Shown: one piece after another, positions 1 to 4,572 of the stretch
Layout of the letters: the number at the start of each line of letters is the position of its first letter
Numbering within the stretch: position 1 is the first letter of the stretch
From: an uncultured Clostridia bacterium
Lineage (GTDB): Bacteria; Bacillota; Clostridia; Lachnospirales; Lachnospiraceae
Reading direction: 5' to 3'
DNA: 5,414 nucleotides
Assembly (NCBI GenBank): GCA_947178045.1
Contig: CAMWWR010000159.1
Location: 1 to 5,414 of the forward strand
The notes under the pieces: model-generated
The model's database searches: none
Told to the model about the DNA's origin: nothing
What the model saw: only the letters and a program-made list of their open reading frames with translations
Position numbers and translations under genes: made by a program

Positions 1-5
1 TGTAG

Positions 6-148
6 CAAAAAGAATCCCGTATTTATGCGGGTTCTGGCGTTTCGCAAACGCCTAAGAATGAAAAATTAAGAAAGGAGATTGCGTTCTCAAAACAAAGCGA
101 ATGCCATCTATAGATGGTATCGCATTCTTTGCAAAGGAAATCGGTTAG
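6..148 (+). pseudogene. IS3 orfA C-terminal remnant, disrupted
   Basis: Reading from position 6, the frame gives the peptide PKNEKLRKEIAFSKQ (about 54-98), which resembles the coiled-coil tail of IS3-family OrfA proteins. This frame stops at TAG 111-113. A second frame, open from 101 and ending at TAG 146-148, reads IAFFAKEIG, which resembles the usual last residues of OrfA (AFFAKEI). The two halves are therefore in different frames, separated by a palindrome at 97-123 that looks like an inserted or rearranged segment. In intact relatives OrfA supplies the helix-turn-helix and leucine-zipper part of the transposase and is joined to OrfB by a -1 frameshift; the overlap here with the orfB frame near 130-148 fits that layout. 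The assignment rests on peptide resemblance only. Confidence 0.45.
97..123. repeat. Palindrome in the orfA remnant
   Basis: CCATCTATAGATGG (104-117) is a perfect 14-bp palindrome. Allowing one G-T pair it extends to 101-120, and with one bulged A the flanking GCG (97-99) and CGC (121-123) also pair. It lies exactly where the orfA reading frame is broken, just upstream of the orfA/orfB overlap. Confidence 0.7.
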
Positions 149-998
149 AGGCTTACTGATTCATTAACCAACAGTATAGGGAATTCGGTGTCCGTTGCGG
201 AGGCTGTAGCTCTGCCCGAATGTTTATTACAACTACCGGAAGCGCCGAAGGGCGAGCTATTATACCCAAAAAACGGAAGTCCATGAGCATATCCAGGAAA
301 TCTATCACAGTCACAACGGCGTCGATGGCTACCGCAGTATGAGGGCTTATCTGGAACGTAGTGGATACCGCTATAGCGCTGCGACCATCCATAAATATAT
401 GAACACAGAGCTGGGTCTGCGCTCCATCGTTCGTCCTGGAAAGCCAGGAATCAGACCGGGGAAGCCCCATAAGGTGTTCGAGAACAAGCTGAAGCAGAAC
501 TTCACAGCAGAGAAACCCAGCCAGAAGTGGTGTACGGATTTCACCTACCTGTTCCTGAAAAATGGGGATGTGCGTTACAACTGCTCGATCATAGACCTCT
601 ATGACCGCAGTGTAATGGCCAGCATCATGGACCGTCATATCACCAGCGACCTTGCCATCCGGACATTGCAGAAGGCTTTGGATTCACAGTCAACACTCAG
701 GAACAGGCTGACCTTGCATAGTGACCAGGGCTCCCAGTACACATCAAAAGCATTCGTGGAGTTCTATGAATCCGCCGGTGTGACCCAGAGCATGAGCAAG
801 GCGGGATACCCTTATAACAATGCGCCGATGGAACAGTACTTTAGCACCATGAAAAATGAATGCACCAACCTGTATGAGTTCAGGACGGAGGAGGCGATGT
901 ATCAAGCAGTGGAGAAAGTCGCCTATGTCACTTACAACCATGTGCGCCCTCATTCCTACAACGGGTACAAGACACCCTTTGAAGCACGATGCGCATAG
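130..998 (+). pseudogene. IS3-family transposase OrfB (DDE integrase), 5' part broken
   Basis: OrfB is the catalytic subunit of IS3 transposases (rve integrase core). From ATG 339 the frame is open for 219 residues. It carries the full triad: D67 in WCTDFTYL, D129 in LHSDQGSQY, and E165 exactly 35 residues later in NNAPMEQYF. It ends in the typical YNHVRPHSYNGYKTPFEARCA tail. The protein does not begin at 339: the same frame upstream to 210 reads LCPNVYYNYRKRRRASYYTQKT and then IYHSHNGVDGYRSM, which belongs to the family's N-terminal region. Further upstream are TAG 207-209 (CAG to TAG would explain it), a net loss of 3n+1 bases near 193-198, and TGA 157-159 in the frame reading EAY*FINQQYREFGVR. 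Full-length OrfB is usually about 270-290 residues. At least three lesions make this a pseudogene, although a truncated protein could still be translated. Confidence 0.85.
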
Positions 999-1004
999 TA
1001 TATG

Positions 1005-1030
1005 GGGACAGGACATCCATGACCTGTCCT
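1005..1030. repeat. Inverted repeat just after the transposase
   Basis: GGACAGG (1006-1012) pairs with CCTGTCC (1023-1029) around a 10-nt loop, extendable by a G-T pair at 1005/1030. There is no T-run after it, so it is not a standard terminator. It is probably part of the IS 3' non-coding region. Confidence 0.5.
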
Positions 1031-1052
1031 AGGTTTCCGAGCTGGAGGAAAG

Positions 1053-1080
1053 ACAGCAGCCACCCCTCTTGGGCTGCTGT
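1053..1080. repeat. 9-bp-stem hairpin downstream of the transposase
   Basis: ACAGCAGCC (1053-1061) pairs perfectly with GGCTGCTGT (1072-1080) around a 10-nt loop. The bases that follow (TCAGGGTGG) are not T-rich, so it is not a canonical intrinsic terminator. With the repeat at 1005-1030 it forms a pair of stem-loops between the transposase stop and the possible IS right end. Confidence 0.6.
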
Positions 1081-1111
1081 TCAGGGTGGCGGTAACTTGC
1101 TGGGAGCTACA

Positions 1112-1343
1112 TTAAATTTTTAGCCACAAGCGTTACAAAAAAGCTTGACCACTACACTTAATGAGCTGACCTGTCAGCATTCGGTTTCTGAATGCGCAGC
1201 CGGCCACGGCAAGGGGCTGTTCAAAGCGTTTGGGACGCTGTTTCGACAAACCAAAATAGACTTTCGGTGGTCACGCCGAAAGTCTATTTTGGGCATTTGA
1301 GGGATAAATGCATTGTTTGCAAAGTAGCGCCCTCTTGTTCAAG
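1112..1343. other. Gene-free structured intergenic stretch
   Basis: No convincing gene is present. A 59-codon frame (1192-1371) runs straight through the big hairpin and lacks a ribosome binding site, so I do not call it. What the stretch holds is secondary structure: a short hairpin, AGCGT (1225-1229) with ACGCT (1235-1239), directly followed by the long hairpin at 1251-1292. It leads into the promoter at 1344. It could be a remnant of another mobile element beside the IS, but nothing in the sequence proves that. Confidence 0.4.
1251..1292. repeat. Perfect long hairpin, 17-bp arms
   Basis: CCAAAATAGACTTTCGG (1251-1267) and its exact reverse complement (1276-1292) flank an 8-base loop, TGGTCACG. 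No base in the arms is mismatched. Neither side is followed by a free T-run, so it does not look like a simple intrinsic terminator, although the AT-rich base of the stem could act as one weakly. It lies about 50 bp upstream of the promoter at 1344. Confidence 0.85.
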
Positions 1344-1372
1344 TGGACAAATTGGTCACCTGATTTTATAAT
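1344..1372 (+). promoter_or_regulatory. Sigma-A type promoter
   Basis: TGGACA (1344-1349) and TATAAT (1367-1372) are separated by exactly 17 bp; the -10 is a perfect consensus and the -35 matches 5 of 6. The expected transcription start is near 1379. It would drive the small unit that ends at the terminator at 1655-1699. Confidence 0.65.
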
Positions 1373-1409
1373 TCAGGCAAGGCTTTGTGGTAAGCGACAA
1401 TTAAAATCA

Positions 1410-1428
1410 GTAGTTCAAAATGAACTAC
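1410..1428. promoter_or_regulatory. Perfect 8-bp-arm palindrome over a start codon; possible operator or leader hairpin
   Basis: GTAGTTCA (1410-1417) and TGAACTAC (1421-1428) flank the three bases AAA. It lies about 30-50 bp after the predicted transcription start and includes the ATG at 1420. It could be a repressor site, or an RNA hairpin (the 3-nt loop is tight) that hides the start codon. Confidence 0.5.
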
Positions 1429-1632
1429 CTAGAGATTGCGCCAGAGGATATGACAGTGACGCTGAACGGTGTGGCGCTGAAAATAATCTCCTTGCAAAAG
1501 GTGTACGAGACGGGAAAGAACTATACCATGCCCTCCTATCTCGTACAGACGGAACGGCCGGACAGTTCTGCAGCGTTCCGGAAACGGGAACGCTTCGAAA
1601 TCCGAAAACGCCTTCTATTTTTTAAAACGTAG
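1420..1632 (+). CDS. Hypothetical 70-residue protein, doubtful
   Basis: I do not recognise this protein. The N-terminal 45 residues look protein-like, with alternating hydrophobic and polar positions (MTVTLNGVALKIISLQKVYE) and ordinary codon use. The last 20 are Arg/Lys/Phe-rich (FRKRERFEIRKRLLFFKT) and may be read-through of non-coding sequence. There is no signal peptide, membrane helix or clear motif. The ATG at 1420 has no Shine-Dalgarno sequence and sits inside a palindrome; the in-frame ATG at 1450 has AGAGG only two bases away, too close for normal use. In favour are the good promoter at 1344-1372 and the terminator just after the stop. It may be a 5' fragment of a lost gene, a small regulated protein, or not a gene but part of a non-coding RNA. 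An overlapping frame (1308-1625) looks less protein-like. Confidence 0.3.
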   Translation: MNYLEIAPEDMTVTLNGVALKIISLQKVYETGKNYTMPSYLVQTERPDSSAAFRKRERFEIRKRLLFFKT

Positions 1633-1654
1633 ATAAAAACTTGAAAATCAAATG

Positions 1655-1699
1655 CTATCCTGTCGTCACAGCGCAATGGCGGCAGGATAGTATTTTTTT
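1655..1699 (+). terminator. Intrinsic (Rho-independent) terminator
   Basis: CTATCCTGTCG (1655-1665) pairs with CGGCAGGATAG (1680-1690), 11 bp with one G-U, around a 14-nt loop. It is followed by TATTTTTTT (1691-1699). This closes the unit starting at 1379 and insulates the downstream membrane protein gene. Confidence 0.88.
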
Positions 1700-1766
1700 C
1701 TGGAAATTATTCAGTTTCATGTTAATTTAAGCAATACAAGCTAAACTAAGGGACAGGAGGAAGAGC

Positions 1767-2330
1767 ATGAGCGCAAAGAAAATTTTGACAATTGGATTTC
1801 TGATTTTTTGTCTGCTGCTGATGATTGCTTTGGGAAAAGCATATCTGGGCGGGAAATTTTATTCCGTGGATACGCTGCAGGAGTACATTCGAAGTTTCGG
1901 CGTGCTTGCGCCGATTATCCTTGTGGCAATTCAGGCGCTGCAGGTGATTGTGCCGGTTCTCCCGGGTTTTCTCGGGTGCGCGGCGGGCGCGGTGCTGTTC
2001 GGGAGCGCGGGAGGCTTCTGGTGCAATTATATCGGTATTTCGCTGGGCTCAGTGATCGCGTTCGTCCTTGCGAGAAAATACGGGACAGCTCTGGTGCAGA
2101 GCGTGTTTCCAAAGGAACAATACGAAAAATATTCGGAGTGGGCGGGAAAGAGCAGATCCTACACGGCGCTGCTCTTTCTGGGAATGGTGCTTCCGCTGTT
2201 TCCGGACGACTTTTTCTGCTATTTTTCGGGGTTAACAAAAATGGGACTGAAAAAATTTACCACGATCATTGTTCTGGGAAAGCCGTGGTGTATTCTGGCA
2301 TACAGTATAGCGTTCGCGCGGTTTTCGTAA
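1767..2330 (+). CDS. TVP38/TMEM64 family (SNARE-associated/DedA-like) membrane protein
   Basis: A 187-residue integral membrane protein of the TVP38/TMEM64 (SNARE_assoc, PF09335) family. Relatives of the DedA/TVP38 superfamily are linked to membrane lipid handling; the substrate here is unknown. Hydrophobic segments lie at about 5-23, 45-64, 66-80 (a re-entrant-like stretch), 84-103, 133-147 and 163-182. Family hallmarks are PGFLGCAAGAVLFG at 66-79, the glycine-rich run to about 105 (GISLGSVIAFVLARKYG), PLFPDDFFCYFSGLTKM at 143-159 and GKPWCILAYS at 171-180. AGGAGG at 1755-1760, six bases before ATG 1767, fixes the start. Relatives usually run to about 210-240 residues; this one stops seven residues after ILAYS, so the last helix is short or the C-terminus has been trimmed. 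Its stop is 4 bp from the stop of the convergent MerR-methyltransferase gene. A terminator precedes it, but I found no convincing promoter in 1700-1754. Confidence 0.85.
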   Translation: MSAKKILTIGFLIFCLLLMIALGKAYLGGKFYSVDTLQEYIRSFGVLAPIILVAIQALQVIVPVLPGFLGCAAGAVLFGSAGGFWCNYIGISLGSVIAFVLARKYGTALVQSVFPKEQYEKYSEWAGKSRSYTALLFLGMVLPLFPDDFFCYFSGLTKMGLKKFTTIIVLGKPWCILAYSIAFARFS

Positions 2331-2334
2331 AAGA

Positions 2335-3534
2335 TCAGGACCGTATTTTTCTGCAAGTAACCATCCCGGTTGATTTATGCATGTAGAACAGACCGTCCTC
2401 GTTCATTTCCTCGCGTATCAGCTTCAGAAAATGTTCCCGGTCCCTGCGGATAATCTCCTTTGCCTCGGCGGAGTAGGAGGAGACATAGTGAAGGACGGGC
2501 TCCGCATCCGGCACAAGCAGATCATTCTTCTGCTCCTCGGTCTCCAAAACAGTAAAGCAGCAGCCCAGCTCCTGTGCGGCGTCCTCCAGCCAGATATCGA
2601 AGGAAGCGGATGGGATCGTGATTTCCGGGTAGTATTTTTGGAGGAGTTCATGGAGTTCAAAAAGGTGCGTCCTGCCGATCAGACTGCAGGAAAAGAGCCC
2701 GTCGTCCTTCAGCAGAGCATTTATTTTCAGGTACAGCTCAAGGCGCGCTTCGCGGCTCAGGTAGAACAGCACATGGTTTGCCATGATCCGGTCGAAGCCG
2801 GATACCGGGTAGGAGAAGTCCGCGGCGTCGCGCCGGTCGAGAACAAAACGCAGGTGTTTTTCCGGAAATTGCGCTTGGATTTCCCGCATATTCTTTTCCG
2901 CGCTGTCCAGCATGCCGGCCGAATAGTCGACAAGATGGATCTCCAGATTTTCCGGCAGCAGGGCGGCGACACTGCGCCAGAAGGCGGCATTTCCGCAGCC
3001 GATGTCGAGTACCTTCATGTTTGCAGCAAGGGCGATTTTGCCGAGCATCCACGGGTAGAAGCCGACCGGTGAGGTGGAGTAATCGTGGATGGAAATGCGC
3101 TTGCTGAGATTGTCGTCGGTGCGGTACTGCGCAGTGACATATTCCCGCTCATGGGTGATTTCGATAATACGGCGCATATTGTCCCAGAAAAGCGGTTCCT
3201 GTCCTGCTTCCAGCATGTCCCGCGTCCTGCGGACCGCCGCGAGAATTCGCTCAATATGCTCCTTTTTTTCCAGCAGCAGGCGCTCCTGCTCCTCCAGTGA
3301 TTTTTTTACGTCGAAGGTTTCCTCCTGCATGATTTCCGCGATCTGCTCAATGGAGAAGTCCATAAAACGCAGCATCAGGATCTTCTGGAGCCGTTCGGCG
3401 CTTTCGTCGTCATAGAGCCGGTATCCGGCCTCGGAATAGCCCTGCGGAATCAGAAGATTTTTCTCGTCGTAAAATCGAACGGTGCGGGCGGATACGCCCA
3501 GCTTTTTTGCGAGTTCCCCTGCAGTATAAATCAT
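2335..3534 (-). CDS. MerR-family regulator fused to a SAM-dependent methyltransferase
   Basis: A 399-residue two-part protein. Residues 1-70 are a MerR DNA-binding domain: the winged HTH TAGELAKKLGVSARTVRFYDE at 4-24, then the wing GYSEAGYRLYD at 32-42. A dimerising coiled coil follows at about 75-110. Residues 150-290 are a class I methyltransferase with the SAM-binding motif VLDIGCGNAAF (175-185), the acidic D203 in LVDYS and a FDRIMANHVLFYL segment (247-259). A mainly helical C-terminus completes it. MerR proteins activate or repress by twisting a promoter with a long spacer; here the effector domain is an enzyme fold, so SAM or the methylated substrate may be the signal (inference). The substrate is unknown. 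The start is ATG 3534-3532, preceded by GGGAGG (3545-3540) at 5 bp. An upstream in-frame ATG at 3573 is rejected because it has no ribosome binding site and lies in the promoter. It likely represses or activates its own promoter. Confidence 0.88.
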   Translation of the reverse strand: MIYTAGELAKKLGVSARTVRFYDEKNLLIPQGYSEAGYRLYDDESAERLQKILMLRFMDFSIEQIAEIMQEETFDVKKSLEEQERLLLEKKEHIERILAAVRRTRDMLEAGQEPLFWDNMRRIIEITHEREYVTAQYRTDDNLSKRISIHDYSTSPVGFYPWMLGKIALAANMKVLDIGCGNAAFWRSVAALLPENLEIHLVDYSAGMLDSAEKNMREIQAQFPEKHLRFVLDRRDAADFSYPVSGFDRIMANHVLFYLSREARLELYLKINALLKDDGLFSCSLIGRTHLFELHELLQKYYPEITIPSASFDIWLEDAAQELGCCFTVLETEEQKNDLLVPDAEPVLHYVSSYSAEAKEIIRRDREHFLKLIREEMNEDGLFYMHKSTGMVTCRKIRS

Positions 3535-3560
3535 AATTACCTCCCGTTTTGCTATATATG

Positions 3561-3582
3561 ATATGATTTGCATACATCATAT
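3561..3582. promoter_or_regulatory. AT-rich palindrome at the MerR-methyltransferase transcription start
   Basis: ATATGAT (3561-3567) and ATCATAT (3576-3582) form a perfect inverted repeat with an 8-bp spacer. An overlapping alternative is TATATGAT (3555-3562) with ATCATATA (3576-3583). It covers the proposed -10 and the start of the leftward transcript, so it could be a second operator. Because it contains the -10 itself, part of the symmetry may be incidental. Confidence 0.4.
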
Positions 3583-3606
3583 ACCTTTACGCAACGGAAA
3601 GGTCAA
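3576..3606 (-). promoter_or_regulatory. MerR-type promoter of the MerR-methyltransferase gene
   Basis: On the minus strand TTGACC (3606-3601) and TATGAT (3581-3576) are separated by 19 bp, the over-long spacing typical of promoters controlled by MerR proteins. An alternative -10, TATATG (3583-3578), gives a 17-bp spacing. The start would fall near 3569, leaving a leader of about 35 nt to the ATG at 3534. Confidence 0.65.
3583..3603. promoter_or_regulatory. Predicted MerR operator in the promoter spacer
   Basis: ACCTTT (3583-3588) and AAAGGT (3598-3603) are perfect inverted arms around 9 bp, and inner CG/CG pairs make 8 of 10 positions symmetrical. The dyad sits between the -35 and -10 of the MerR-methyltransferase promoter, the classic MerR binding place, and ACCT...AGGT ends are common in this family. 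Autoregulation is therefore likely. Confidence 0.65.
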
Positions 3607-3659
3607 GAGGAAAAATTTTTTATTCTGCTGCATACTGCCAGAACTTTGGTTTATGGCAG

Positions 3660-3701
3660 CGGCAGGCCTGCGCGGGCTCCCTTCTTGTAAAACCGGCAGG
3701 C
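3660..3701. repeat. Two direct repeats CGGCAGGC upstream of the two-component operon
   Basis: CGGCAGGC occurs at 3660-3667 and 3694-3701, 34 bp apart (about three helical turns). The second copy lies inside the spacer of the promoter at 3685-3713, and the first overlaps the palindrome GCAGGCCTGC (3662-3671). LytTR regulators bind paired direct repeats, but usually about 21 bp apart and with a different motif, so a link to the neighbouring regulator is only a guess. Confidence 0.35.
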
Positions 3702-3713
3702 TTATGGTAGTAT
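3685..3713 (+). promoter_or_regulatory. Candidate promoter of the two-component operon
   Basis: TTGTAA (3685-3690) and TAGTAT (3708-3713) are separated by 17 bp. Each matches the consensus at 4 of 6, suggesting a weak promoter that may need activation. The start would be near 3720, 27 nt before the response regulator ATG. Confidence 0.45.
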
Positions 3714-3746
3714 GGAAATACAAAAAACGGGAGATGGGGGAGAATT

Positions 3747-4550
3747 ATGCCGTACCGTATTTTTATCTGTGATGACGAACCGCAGATGCTGCAGTGCCTT
3801 TCGGCAAGTGTAAAGGAACGGCTGAGCGACAGCGAAATATCTGTATTCTCCGACGGCGGCAGGCTGAAGGCTGCGCTGGAGGGTGTCGTTCCCTGCGATA
3901 TCCTTCTGCTGGACATCGACATGCCGGGGCTTTCCGGACTTGACATTGCGGCGGGGCTTTCCGGCATGGAACGGCGGCCGCTGCTCGTGTTTGTGACGAG
4001 CCACGACGAGCTGGTCTACGACAGCCTGCAGTTCCACCCGTTCGGCTTTGTGCGCAAAAGCTGCATGGATGCGGAGCTGGAAAAGCTGCTGGCGGACTGT
4101 GTGAAGGAGCTTTCCGGCCGGGAACGGCATTTTTGCTTTCCGGCCGCGGGCGCGAGAATAAAGCTGCCGCTTGCGGATATTTTGTATTTTGAAGCTGAGG
4201 GGAACTATTTAAAGCTTTTCGCACGGGAGGAGCGCTGCCCGGACAGAGCCGCATGCCGCCGGACAGCAGAAACGCCATACGGCTCCGGAGTGCCGGCATA
4301 CAGCCCGAAGGGACTGTTATGCGCTCCCGGGGAAGCATCGTACCGCTTCCGGGAAACACTGTCCGCGGTGGAGGCGGCGCTTTCCGGCAGCGGCTTTGTC
4401 CGCGTCCATAAGGGATATCTGGTCAATCAGGCGGCGGTGAGGTCCCTCGGCGCGGACGGAGTGCTTCTGACGAACGGGACGAGCATTCCGATCGGCAGGA
4501 GCTATGCGGAGGCTGCGAAAAGGACGCTGATGCGGTATATGATCGGGTAG
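3747..4550 (+). CDS. LytTR-family (AgrA-like) response regulator with an unusual insertion
   Basis: A 267-residue cytoplasmic response regulator. The receiver domain (about 3-120) has the acidic pair D9/D10, phospho-acceptor D56 in LLLDIDMPGLSG, T84 in VFVTSHDE and K104 in GFVRKS, so it should be phosphorylatable. The LytTR DNA-binding domain begins near 137 (ADILYFEAEGNYLKLF) and ends with YRFRETLSAVEAAL, FVRVHKGYLVNQAAVRSL and IPIGRSYAEAAKR. Between its first two strands, residues 161-194 form a Cys/Arg/Pro-rich block not expected in the family, where a short turn normally joins NYLKLF to YRFRETL. At 267 residues it is longer than the usual 230-245. GGGGGAG at 3736-3742 precedes the ATG by 4 bp. 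The partner kinase follows 22 bp after the stop, indicating an operon. Whether the insertion abolishes DNA binding cannot be told from sequence. Confidence 0.9.
   Translation: MPYRIFICDDEPQMLQCLSASVKERLSDSEISVFSDGGRLKAALEGVVPCDILLLDIDMPGLSGLDIAAGLSGMERRPLLVFVTSHDELVYDSLQFHPFGFVRKSCMDAELEKLLADCVKELSGRERHFCFPAAGARIKLPLADILYFEAEGNYLKLFAREERCPDRAACRRTAETPYGSGVPAYSPKGLLCAPGEASYRFRETLSAVEAALSGSGFVRVHKGYLVNQAAVRSLGADGVLLTNGTSIPIGRSYAEAAKRTLMRYMIG
4229..4327. repeat. 99-bp in-frame insertion with terminal inverted repeats inside the LytTR domain
   Basis: The segment encoding the extra block is bounded by GGAGCGC (4229-4235) and its reverse complement GCGCTCC (4321-4327), and its length is a multiple of three. 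Inside, GCCGCATGCCG (4248-4258) can pair with CGGCATACAGC (4294-4304), with two G-U pairs. CCGGACAG occurs twice, at 4239-4246 and 4259-4266. The flanks CGGGA (4224-4228) and CGGGGA (4328-4333) look like an imperfect duplication. Joining the flanks would restore FAREASYRFRETL, a normal LytTR strand-turn-strand. It may be a palindromic repeat element; no second copy is in the window. Confidence 0.45.
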
Positions 4551-4572
4551 GGAATGCAGGAGGGAGGCGGCC

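Larger units (their letters stand above)
1..1111 (+). mobile_element. Decayed IS3-family insertion sequence, left end not resolved
   Basis: The stretch contains the tail of an IS3 orfA-like frame and most of an orfB transposase, in the usual order and with orfB in a different frame from orfA. The right limit is tentative: GCTACA at 1106-1111 is the reverse complement of TGTAGC at 1-6, and IS3 elements typically end in TG...CA. Only about six bases match, though, and the window may simply begin inside the element. A complete orfA of roughly 100 codons would not fit between base 1 and orfB, so the element is either cut by the window edge or internally deleted. No target-site duplication can be verified. 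The transposase cannot be made from this copy without recoding, so the element is probably immobile on its own. Confidence 0.6.

Noticed and set aside
153..638. Long open frame on the minus strand inside the transposase
   Set aside because: It lies opposite the transposase, which has clear family motifs; no ribosome binding site or recognisable motif supports it.
1192..1371. 59-codon frame crossing the large hairpin
   Set aside because: It has no ribosome binding site, its middle is dictated by the inverted repeat, and it ends inside the -10 of the promoter. It is more likely a chance frame.
1308..1625. 105-codon frame overlapping the small ORF
   Set aside because: It has no ribosome binding site, spans the promoter and palindrome, and its composition is less protein-like than the overlapping 1420-1632 frame.
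2316..2349. Possible bidirectional terminator between the convergent genes
   Set aside because: Only a 4-bp CGGT/ACCG stem with a long loop before TATTTTT is visible, too weak to call.
1808..2386. 192-codon frame overlapping the TVP38 gene
   Set aside because: It is a Gly/Arg/Cys-rich shadow frame; the overlapping 1767 frame has a proper ribosome binding site and family motifs.
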